Source: M3007 sp041160955 | Lineage (GTDB): Bacteria > Bacteroidota > Bacteroidia > Chitinophagales > Saprospiraceae | NCBI GenBank assembly: GCA_041160955.1 | Contig: JBEAVK010000226.1 | Coordinates: 1-5,151, forward strand | Reading direction: 5' to 3' | DNA length: 5,151 nt | In this document: positions 1 through 5,151 of the stretch, one piece after another | Numbering within the stretch: position 1 is the first letter of the stretch | Layout of the letters: the number at the start of each line of letters is the position of its first letter | Position numbers and translations under genes: made by a program | The notes under the pieces: model-generated | What the model was told of the DNA's origin: nothing | Databases searched by the model: none | The model's input: the letters and a program-made list of their open reading frames with translations, nothing else

Positions 1-852
1 AAAAATCGTATCAAGGCGTGGGTTAAATACGTGTTTGCGTACTTCATCCACGCCACGGGTATAAATCAGGTCAATATTACCCACACCACCACCAATAACA
101 ATCACATCGGGGTCAATGATATTGATCACCACGGCTACTGCTTTACCAAAATAGTGTACCAATCGATCCATTGTTGCCGTGGCATGAGGATCTGTTCCCT
201 CCGTATTTAAAGCCACAATATCTTTTAACGAGCGGTGTGTTCCACTTATTTTTTCGTAGTATTTTTCTAAAAAAGGGCCAGAAATTACGGTTTCGACACA
301 ACCATATTTGCCACAATAACAACGTGTTCCGTTCTCTTCTAGCAAATTGTGGCCCCATTCACCACCAATGCCCTGCCGACCTTGGATCACATTGCCACGC
401 ACTACAACACCACCGCCTACACCTGTTCCCATAATAATACCAAATACCACCTCGGCATTAGGTACCGCATCCTTGGCTGCGCCCATGTGGGCCTCGGCAA
501 CGGCAAAACAATTGGCATCATTGGATAATTTTACGGGTATTCCACCCAATATCGCCGCTAGATCGCGGTCAAATGGCTTACCGTTCAAGGCCGTAGTATT
601 AGCATTTTTCATCGTTCCTGTGATAGGATCCATGGCACCAGGATGACCCAAGCCCAAGGCAGTACAAGTAAGCCCCGATTCCTCCGAGAGCATATCTACC
701 AATTTTTTGATTTGCCCTAATATATGATCGTAACCTTTATCGGCTTCGGTGGGTACACGTAGGCGCGCAATAGGCTCTAAATTACTACTACTTTCTAAAA
801 TGACACCTTCTATTTTGGTGCCGCCAAGGTCAATTCCCCAAAGTGGTTGCAT
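1..852 (-). CDS. ROK-family sugar kinase, fructokinase (Mak)-like; C-terminus cut by window edge
   Basis: Probable cytoplasmic ATP-dependent hexose kinase that phosphorylates a free sugar, perhaps fructose, for glycolysis. The ATG at 852 opens 284 codons running off the left edge. Seen in the protein: phosphate-binding loop GIDLGGTKIEG (residues 6-16); KNAN near 82-85; SNDANCFAVAEA (110-121), whose D112 is the expected catalytic base; GTGVGGG (142-148), the second phosphate loop; and the ROK zinc site, GEWGH with H168 followed by CYCGKYGC (178-185) and E187. A late IDPDVIVIGGG (246-256) is also typical. The NAN..LNGKPFD and EWGHN..CYCGKYGCVET stretches closely recall E. coli Mak from memory. 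Mak is about 300 residues, so roughly 20 are missing here. The zinc motif and lack of an N-terminal helix-turn-helix favour kinase over ROK repressor. An A-rich leader precedes the start, with no Shine-Dalgarno. It lies 83 bases after the glycosyltransferase stop, so co-transcription is possible. The exact sugar is not determined. Confidence 0.93.
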   Translation of the reverse strand, partial: MQPLWGIDLGGTKIEGVILESSSNLEPIARLRVPTEADKGYDHILGQIKKLVDMLSEESGLTCTALGLGHPGAMDPITGTMKNANTTALNGKPFDRDLAAILGGIPVKLSNDANCFAVAEAHMGAAKDAVPNAEVVFGIIMGTGVGGGVVVRGNVIQGRQGIGGEWGHNLLEENGTRCYCGKYGCVETVISGPFLEKYYEKISGTHRSLKDIVALNTEGTDPHATATMDRLVHYFGKAVAVVINIIDPDVIVIGGGVGNIDLIYTRGVDEVRKHVFNPRLDTIF

Positions 853-935
853 AATTTTTTATCGTTTTGATGTTTGAGTTAGTAGATTCTTAATCCTTCT
901 CTAATAGACATGCTGTCCAAGTACTTAATGTCTAA

Positions 936-2045
936 TTATCGGGCAAGTATCTGTTGAACAAAGGTTTGCCATCCAAATCTTTTTTTCTCTTGTTTTACCC
1001 CTTCTATCATGGTTTTTGAGCGATGGTTATCAAAAAAATCGTTCATCGCCATCGCAATTGCGGTAGGTTCAGGGGGAACAACATAGCCAGATACGCCATC
1101 CGTTACAATTTCGGGCAAACCACCTACATTACTCACCAACATTGGCTTTTCAAAATGGTAGGCTATTTGCGAAATACCACTTTGTGTAGCCGTTTTGTAA
1201 GGTTGAACTACCAAATCTGCTGCCGAAAAATAGTAGGTAACAGCCTCGGTAGGGATAAAATCGGTGAACAAATGAACACGATCTTTGACCTGTAATTGCG
1301 CTATTAATGCCTCGTATCGATCCCACGGCTCGTAACATTCTCCAGCAATAATCAAATGAATATCGGTGGTTTGTGCCAATGCCGCAATCAGTAAATCTAA
1401 CCCTTTGTACGGACGAATAAATCCAAAAAAGAGTGCAAATTTACTATTTTCTGGCAAATTTAAAAACTTTTTTGCAACAATAGTATCCACTGCCATTCCA
1501 TAAGAATCATAAATAGGGTGTGGTGCAAAACGAACGGGCTTGTTGGTAAACTGCCCAATTTCTTCACCAACCGAACGCGACATCACCAAAAAATCATCGC
1601 AACCGCCTATAAAATACCTCGAAAACTGCTGGTCACCTATTCTTTTTTCATGTGGAATAATATTATCCGTCAATGCCGTAACATGTATTTTTTTCTTTGA
1701 AAACCAACGCATTACGCGCAAAATACTACCCAAACACGGCCCCATAAAAGGCAACCAATACCGAACAATCACCAAATCGGGTTGAGCGTCTGCCAATGCA
1801 CGACCAACAGTCCACCAATTGAAAGGATTGATCGAATTGATTCGTGTATGGATCACTAAGTCGGAAGGCGGCGGATCATCACTGTATTGTGTTTTGCCGG
1901 GGAACAAAAAACCTGGATATTGAAGCGCAAAACTGTATATTTCCACAGTATGGCCTTCGTCTTGGAGTGCAATGGCCAGCCGTTCAGATAGTGCTGCAAT
2001 ACCGCCCCTAAGCGGATGGGCTGGTGAAATAACGATGATTTTCAA
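936..2045 (-). CDS. GT4-like family 1 glycosyltransferase with TTG start
   Basis: Retaining GT-B fold glycosyltransferase, 369 residues, expected to move a sugar from a nucleotide-sugar donor to a glycan or lipid acceptor at the cytoplasmic side of the membrane. The N-terminal domain opens with the usual beta strand and glycine-rich turn (IIVISPAHPLRGGIAALSER, residues 3-22). The donor-binding C-terminal domain has FFGFIRPYKGLDLLI (206-220, R211 and K214 contacting the donor phosphates), LIIAGECY (231-238), and the family end motif VGGLPEIVTDGVSGYVVPP (307-325). The classical EX7E pair is absent: the matching positions are T285 and Q293, in a TQSGISQIAYHFEKP stretch (287-301) that I recall from a recurrent GT4 subgroup. 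The start codon is TTG. An in-frame TAA lies eight codons upstream with no ATG between, and the protein begins exactly where the first Rossmann strand should. Acceptor and donor are unknown. The repeat begins 30 bases upstream of the start. Confidence 0.92.
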   Translation of the reverse strand: MKIIVISPAHPLRGGIAALSERLAIALQDEGHTVEIYSFALQYPGFLFPGKTQYSDDPPPSDLVIHTRINSINPFNWWTVGRALADAQPDLVIVRYWLPFMGPCLGSILRVMRWFSKKKIHVTALTDNIIPHEKRIGDQQFSRYFIGGCDDFLVMSRSVGEEIGQFTNKPVRFAPHPIYDSYGMAVDTIVAKKFLNLPENSKFALFFGFIRPYKGLDLLIAALAQTTDIHLIIAGECYEPWDRYEALIAQLQVKDRVHLFTDFIPTEAVTYYFSAADLVVQPYKTATQSGISQIAYHFEKPMLVSNVGGLPEIVTDGVSGYVVPPEPTAIAMAMNDFFDNHRSKTMIEGVKQEKKRFGWQTFVQQILAR

Positions 2046-2075
2046 GGTATATCTTTTCGTTTTTGATTAATTTTG

Positions 2076-2164
2076 CGGATTAGAGCGGATTATTTCAAAA
2101 AAATCCGTTTAAATCCGGGTAATCCGTTTCATCCGTTTTGCTATCCTATCTTAGTTTTGATCCA
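2076..2164. repeat. Intergenic direct repeat, copy A (89 bp)
   Basis: This copy matches 2210-2298 at 84 of 89 positions by hand alignment, without gaps, at an offset of 134 bases. It contains two inverted CGGAT units (2076 and 2086), then ATCCG units at 2103, 2113, 2122 and 2131. The 9-10 base steps are close to one DNA helical turn. The two CGGAT units can pair with the first ATCCG units (13 of 16 positions) to form a small hairpin. The tail TTTTGCTATCCTATCTTAG (from 2136) is shared with copy B and lacks ATCCG units. No protein or transposase is encoded. Confidence 0.9.
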
Positions 2165-2190
2165 CAAGCACCCCGTTGTTCAATGGGAGA

Positions 2191-2270
2191 ACGGATGAAA
2201 CGGATTTAACGGATTAGAGCGGATTGTTTCAAAATAATCCGTTTAAATCTGGGTAATCCGTTTCATCCGT
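2191..2270. repeat. Imperfect inverted repeat, 35-base arms with 10-base loop
   Basis: The left arm 2191-2225 carries four CGGAT units (2192, 2201, 2210, 2220). It pairs with 2236-2270 at 28 of 35 positions, and the outer 16 are perfect. The same left arm can instead pair with 2102-2136 in copy A at 29 of 35 positions, with a longer loop, so two mutually exclusive hairpins are possible in the transcript. It lies just after the E1 stop codon on the minus strand. No run of U follows the hairpin, so it is not a standard intrinsic terminator. It could stabilise an mRNA 3' end or bind a protein. Confidence 0.85.
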
Positions 2271-2298
2271 TTTGCTATCCTGTCTTAGTTTTAATCCA
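2210..2298. repeat. Intergenic direct repeat, copy B (89 bp)
   Basis: This is the second copy of the 2076-2164 unit, with five substitutions. Its ATCCG units sit at 2237, 2247 (mutated to ATCTG), 2256 and 2265. It ends 17 bases from the stop codon of the E1 gene, so the two copies and the block between them take up nearly the whole gap between the two genes. No clear target-site duplication was found at the outer edges. Confidence 0.9.
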
Positions 2299-2315
2299 AC
2301 ACATGATTCGCATAA

Positions 2316-4430
2316 TTAATAATTCAATACCGCCTCCATCGCTTTGGCCACCTTATCCACCGATAGTATCATCGTCGCTTCCAGTACTGCGTTCAATGGC
2401 ACTGCAGGCATATTTTCTGCGCCAATCGTCCGTACAGGCGCATCCAAATCCTCAAAACAGTGTTCCGAAACCCGAGCGGCAATACTTTGCGCAAAGGTAT
2501 TATGTACCGGCTCTTCCGTCACCACCAAAACCCGACCGTGTAAGCGCGATTGCTCAAAAATAGCCGCTTCATCCAAGGGAACCAGTGTCCTTAAATCAAG
2601 GATACTTACCCTGCCCGCAAAACGTTGCGCAGCATTCAATGCCCAGTGTACACCCATGCCGTAAGTAACCACGACTAACGCTTGTCCTTTGTCAATTTGA
2701 GTTGCTTCAGCCGCCAATACAAGCCGCGCTTTACCAAACGGAATACGATAATTTTCGTCCGGTTCTACCGTTTTTGCAGCATCAGTACCGGGTACTTTTG
2801 ACCAATATAGCCCTTTATGTTCCAAAATAACAACTGGATTGGGGTCTGCAATCGCCGATTTTAGCAGCCCTTTCAAATCGGCACCATTACTCGGATAAGC
2901 AATTTTGATCCCTCTAATATTCGTCAAAACACTCTCCACGCTGCTACTGTGGTACGGCCCGCCGCTGCCATACGCCCCAATCGGTACACGCAATACACAC
3001 GAAACTGGCCATTTCCCATTGCTCAAGTAACAACTCCGAGACACCTCCGAAAACAACTGGTTCAACCCTGGCCAAATATAATCGGCAAACTGAACTTCCA
3101 CAACGGGTTTAAGTCCTACTGCGCTCATACCTACTGTACTACCCACAATAAATGCCTCTTGTATGGGCGTGTTAAATACGCGATGGTCGCCAAATTTATC
3201 GGCTAATGTGGCGGCTTCTCTAAACACACCACCGAGCCGGCGGCCTACATCTTGTCCGTACAACAACACCGTTGGATCGTTGCGCAGGTTTTCCTCCATG
3301 GCATATAAAGCGCAATCCACCATTACTTTTATTTCACGGTCTTTGGACACGCGTTCGCCTTGCTCCTGTACAACAGGTGTTGGCGCAAAAACATGGGTAA
3401 ACAGGTCTTCGGGTGATGGGTCTGCGGCGTTTTTGGCTTGCTCAAAATCCATTTTAACCGTTGCAATGACCTCATTCTCAATATCTTGTATTTCGCTTTT
3501 GGAAATATTATTGTCCAATAGCAATTGGCGCAAACGCGGATATGGGTCGCGACTTTGATGCTCTTCCAAATCATCGCGGTACCATTCTTTGCGCACCCCA
3601 GAAGTATGGTGGTTGAGCAAGGGTACACGTGCGTGCAGGAGCATTGGGCGGCGTTCGGTGCGGATGGTATGGATACAATGTTGCACCGTGTTCCAGCAGG
3701 TCGTAAAATCGGTGCCATCAATACTGATCGCTTCCAACCCCGGAAAACCAGCGGCATATTCGGCAGCATTGGCCACACGGGTTTCCGCAGCATTGGCCGA
3801 TATATCCCAACCATTATCTTGAACAAGGTACAAAATAGGCAGTTTTTTTAAAATCGCCATTTGAAATGCCTCCGATATTTCTCCTTCTGTTACAGCAGCA
3901 TCGCCGAGTGAACACACCACAAATGGCAGTTGCGCATCGGTTTGAGGGAAGGCTTCCTTCATTTGTTCTTTGTACCAAAAACCCATGGCAGCACCGGTAG
4001 CAGGAATGGCTTGCATCCCTGTGGCACTGCTTTGGTGCGGAATTTTGGGTTTGTCGGCATCGCGGAGGCTGGGGTGGCAATAATAAGTCCTTCCACCCGA
4101 AAACGGATCATCGCGCTTGGCCATCAATTGCAACATCAAATGATAAGGACGCATCCCGATGGACAGCAAAATACTATCGTCGCGGTAATATGGATAGGCG
4201 TAATCTTGTGGCAATAATTGTAGTCCGAGCGCAATTTGAATGGCCTCATGCCCGCGCGAAGTAGCGTGCACATACTTGCTCGTAAATTTAAAATTTTCTT
4301 CGTAGTACTCCGTCATGGTCTTGGCAGTAGCCATTAATCGAAATGCACGGAGCAGGATATTTTTATCCAAAAAAGGTTTGGTCTGTTGTGGTGGTGGTGC
4401 GACCTTTGCCTTTGTTAATAATTCAGTCAT
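2316..4430 (-). CDS. 2-oxoacid dehydrogenase E1 component, fused alpha and beta subunits
   Basis: Thiamine-diphosphate enzyme that decarboxylates a 2-oxoacid (pyruvate or branched-chain type) and passes the acyl group to the lipoyl arm of an E2 partner. The 704 residues hold two usual subunits in one chain. E1-alpha spans about 25-340: the cofactor motif runs from G176-D177-A178 through TEGE (181-184) to D205-N206, and the HHTSGVR loop at 274-280 matches the conserved active-site loop. A linker covers about 340-365. E1-beta spans about 366-704: GQDVGRRLGGVFR (392-404), NTPIQEAFIVG (420-430) with E425 expected to contact the thiazolium cofactor's pyrimidine ring, VQFADYI (446-452), and the catalytic-type H494 in GPYHSS. 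The classical GDG is GDA here and the NN pair is DN; I recall both from related fused E1 proteins. The ATG at 4430 keeps the first helix whole (LLRAFRLMATAKTMTEYYEE), which M33 would break. Neither E2 nor E3 is nearby, so the partners must be encoded elsewhere. The preferred 2-oxoacid cannot be read from sequence. Confidence 0.93.
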   Translation of the reverse strand: MTELLTKAKVAPPPQQTKPFLDKNILLRAFRLMATAKTMTEYYEENFKFTSKYVHATSRGHEAIQIALGLQLLPQDYAYPYYRDDSILLSIGMRPYHLMLQLMAKRDDPFSGGRTYYCHPSLRDADKPKIPHQSSATGMQAIPATGAAMGFWYKEQMKEAFPQTDAQLPFVVCSLGDAAVTEGEISEAFQMAILKKLPILYLVQDNGWDISANAAETRVANAAEYAAGFPGLEAISIDGTDFTTCWNTVQHCIHTIRTERRPMLLHARVPLLNHHTSGVRKEWYRDDLEEHQSRDPYPRLRQLLLDNNISKSEIQDIENEVIATVKMDFEQAKNAADPSPEDLFTHVFAPTPVVQEQGERVSKDREIKVMVDCALYAMEENLRNDPTVLLYGQDVGRRLGGVFREAATLADKFGDHRVFNTPIQEAFIVGSTVGMSAVGLKPVVEVQFADYIWPGLNQLFSEVSRSCYLSNGKWPVSCVLRVPIGAYGSGGPYHSSSVESVLTNIRGIKIAYPSNGADLKGLLKSAIADPNPVVILEHKGLYWSKVPGTDAAKTVEPDENYRIPFGKARLVLAAEATQIDKGQALVVVTYGMGVHWALNAAQRFAGRVSILDLRTLVPLDEAAIFEQSRLHGRVLVVTEEPVHNTFAQSIAARVSEHCFEDLDAPVRTIGAENMPAVPLNAVLEATMILSVDKVAKAMEAVLNY
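4377..4408 (+). promoter_or_regulatory. Candidate promoter for the GNAT gene, inside the E1 coding region
   Basis: TTTG at 4377-4380 is followed after 20 bases by GACCTTTG at 4401-4408. This resembles the Bacteroidota -33/-7 pattern TTTG, 19-21 bases, TAnnTTTG, with one mismatch (T to G) in the -7 box. It would start transcription near 4414, giving a leader of about 25 bases before the ATG at 4439. The 8-base gap between the two genes cannot hold a promoter, so one inside the neighbouring gene is expected. Low-complexity G/T sequence between the boxes lowers confidence. Confidence 0.3.
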
Positions 4431-4438
4431 GGTTAAAT

Positions 4439-4888
4439 ATGTATAAAATCATTGAAAAGGAAGCACCTCTCCAAGAAGGGGACAAAGGTACGTTATTTGG
4501 GCTCTACGAAACAATATTTGGCTCAACTGTTTCGGACGAAATGCGCGAAAGACTCGCCTTAAAAACCGATATTCACTTATTATTTGCTATAAACGAGCAA
4601 AATAAAGCGGTTGGATTCAAAATTGGTTTCCGCGAAGACCCCGAAACCTTTTATTCCTGGTTGGGCGGTGTATTACCCGATTACCGTGGACAGGGCATCG
4701 CAAAGGCATTGATGGAGCAACAACACGCATGGTGCCAGCACAAAGGATACGCGTTTATTCGGACAAAAACAATGAACCGCTGGAAGTCGATGTTGATCCT
4801 CAATATTCGGATGGGTTTTGAGGTGATTGGAGTGCAGGCTGGGCGTGGTGGGGGGGAGTTGAAGATTATTTTGGAGAAGAGGGTGTAA
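4439..4888 (+). CDS. GNAT-family N-acetyltransferase
   Basis: Small cytoplasmic acyltransferase of 149 residues, the usual size for a single GNAT domain, expected to move acetyl from acetyl-CoA to an amine. Motif A, which holds the CoA pyrophosphate, is clear: beta strand SWLGGVLP (73-80), then the R/QxxGxG/A signature as R83-G-Q-G86-I-A88, then the helix KALMEQQHAWCQHKGY. The later IRTKTMNRWKSMLILNIRMGFEVIG (107-131) is the motif B region, of a type I recall in uncharacterised GNAT proteins with an N..ML.LN...GF pattern. The ATG at 4439 is preferred over an in-frame ATG at 4343, because the extra 32 residues would be antisense to the E1 N-terminus and look unlike a GNAT domain. Its start is 8 bases from the divergent E1 start. 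Substrate is unknown; small molecules or protein N-termini are both possible. Confidence 0.9.
   Translation: MYKIIEKEAPLQEGDKGTLFGLYETIFGSTVSDEMRERLALKTDIHLLFAINEQNKAVGFKIGFREDPETFYSWLGGVLPDYRGQGIAKALMEQQHAWCQHKGYAFIRTKTMNRWKSMLILNIRMGFEVIGVQAGRGGGELKIILEKRV
4483..4515 (-). promoter_or_regulatory. Candidate promoter for the E1 gene, inside the GNAT coding region
   Basis: Read on the minus strand, TACCTTTG (4490 to 4483) matches the Bacteroidota -7 consensus TAnnTTTG exactly. It is preceded after 21 bases by ATTG (4515 to 4512), one mismatch from the -33 TTTG. Transcription would start near 4477 and give a leader of about 46 bases before the E1 ATG at 4430. The transcript would overlap, antisense, the start of the GNAT message. 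Confidence 0.45.
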
Positions 4889-4897
4889 CTAATCTAA

Positions 4898-5047
4898 TAC
4901 TTTGAGCAGAGGCCAACCAAATATACAAATCCTGCGTCAAGTATAGACATCAATACTCAACATTGGCCAGAAGGGATATATTGGATTTTTCTTCAAGACC
5001 AAACAAAGGGTATTATAGCGAAAACACCACTAATTATTACGCATTAA
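4898..5047 (+). pseudogene. Probable remnant of a T9SS C-terminal sorting domain
   Basis: An open stretch of 49 codons plus TAA with no ATG, GTG or TTG, so it is not an intact gene. An in-frame TAA immediately precedes it. The translation contains TNPASS (residues 10-15), like the PNPAS box that opens type A sorting domains, and IDINTQHWPEGIYWIFLQ (16-33) followed by K...LIIT near the end, like the closing strands (usually I..L..G.Y...L......K.L.I). In intact domains about 40-45 residues separate these boxes; here they are adjacent, which suggests an internal deletion as well as loss of the main protein. Such domains direct Bacteroidota proteins through the type IX system to the surface. The fragment shares the GNAT frame but lies beyond two stops, and a cytoplasmic enzyme would not need it. 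The assignment rests on motif resemblance only. Confidence 0.5.
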
Positions 5048-5059
5048 AATACCTGCACT

Positions 5060-5151
5060 ATGAAAATTCTATCCATTTTTTTTGCATTTCTTTTTATCAC
5101 CAATGTTGCTTTTGGTCAGCAAAGCACGCCAGAAGAGCAACGTTTTTCTTT
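5060..5151 (+). CDS. Exported protein with signal peptide, N-terminal 30 residues only
   Basis: The ATG at 5060 opens a frame that runs off the right edge after 30 full codons. The product begins MKILSIFFAFLFITNVAFG: a lysine, then a hydrophobic core of about 14 residues, then a signal-peptidase I site, most likely after AFG at residue 19, leaving a mature N-terminus QQSTPEEQRFS. It is therefore probably moved by Sec to the periplasm, outer membrane or outside. There is no cysteine near the cleavage point, so a lipoprotein is unlikely. Nothing in the visible part shows the function. The start is 12 bases after the sorting-domain remnant, so its promoter should lie within or before that fragment; no convincing -33/-7 pair was seen there. 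Confidence 0.75.
   Translation, partial: MKILSIFFAFLFITNVAFGQQSTPEEQRFS

Noticed and set aside
143..358. Short minus-strand frame inside the ROK kinase gene
   Set aside because: It overlaps the kinase frame that carries the zinc motif, and its translation is arginine- and tryptophan-rich, as is typical of an off-frame reading.
906..933. Inverted repeat AGACAT/ATGTCT right after the glycosyltransferase stop
   Set aside because: The stem is only 7 base pairs with a 14-16 base loop and no U tract, which is easily expected by chance. The 853-935 gap shows nothing else convincing.
2191..2270. Intrinsic terminator of the E1 gene
   Set aside because: The hairpin is strong, but the minus strand past 2191 reads without a U run, and the stem is not GC-rich at its base.
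2076..2298. CRISPR-like array
   Set aside because: The units are only 5-9 bases with almost no spacer, they occur in both orientations, and there are only two long copies and no cas gene.
3329..3826. Open frame of 165 codons in another minus-strand frame inside the E1 gene
   Set aside because: It is a shadow of the well-supported E1-alpha/linker coding region. The cysteine- and proline-rich translation shows no domain and no separate start signal.
4343..4438. N-terminal extension of the GNAT gene to an upstream ATG
   Set aside because: The 32 extra residues lie antisense to the E1 N-terminus, include a VVVVV run from a GTGGTGGTG stretch, and would make the protein longer than the normal GNAT domain.
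4981..5016. Sigma-70-like TTGGAT and TATTAT ahead of the signal-peptide gene
   Set aside because: The spacing is 24 bases, too long for a housekeeping promoter, and it does not match the Bacteroidota -33/-7 pattern.

Overview
The window reads as ordinary chromosome from a member of the Bacteroidota. The support is indirect: a fused alpha-beta E1 2-oxoacid dehydrogenase, no Shine-Dalgarno sequence ahead of any start, a TAnnTTTG-type -7 promoter box, and a probable remnant of a type IX secretion (T9SS) C-terminal sorting domain. A Saprospiria/Chitinophagia-like lineage would fit, but that is only an impression. No RNA gene, CRISPR array, transposase or phage gene was seen.

Layout. Three genes run leftwards (minus strand). 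First is a 704-residue fused E1 component of a thiamine-diphosphate-dependent 2-oxoacid dehydrogenase complex (4430 to 2316). Next is a GT4-like glycosyltransferase that starts at TTG (2045 to 936). Last is a ROK-family sugar kinase resembling E. coli fructokinase Mak, cut by the left window edge (852 to 1). A GNAT acetyltransferase (4439-4888) runs rightwards, and its ATG is only 8 bases from the ATG of the E1 gene. To its right lie a start-less fragment resembling a T9SS sorting domain (4898-5047) and the first 30 codons of a secreted protein with a signal peptide (from 5060, cut by the right edge).

The 270-base gap between the E1 and glycosyltransferase genes is almost filled by a structured repeat. 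Two 89-base direct copies lie 134 bases apart, built from ATCCG units every 9-10 bases, with an inverted block between them that can pair with either copy.

The genes do not form an obvious pathway. The E1 gene has no E2 or E3 neighbour here. The kinase and glycosyltransferase both concern sugars and may share a transcript (83-base gap), but no shared substrate can be read from the sequence. The most interesting parts are non-coding: the repeat, the interlocked divergent start region, and the sorting-domain remnant.
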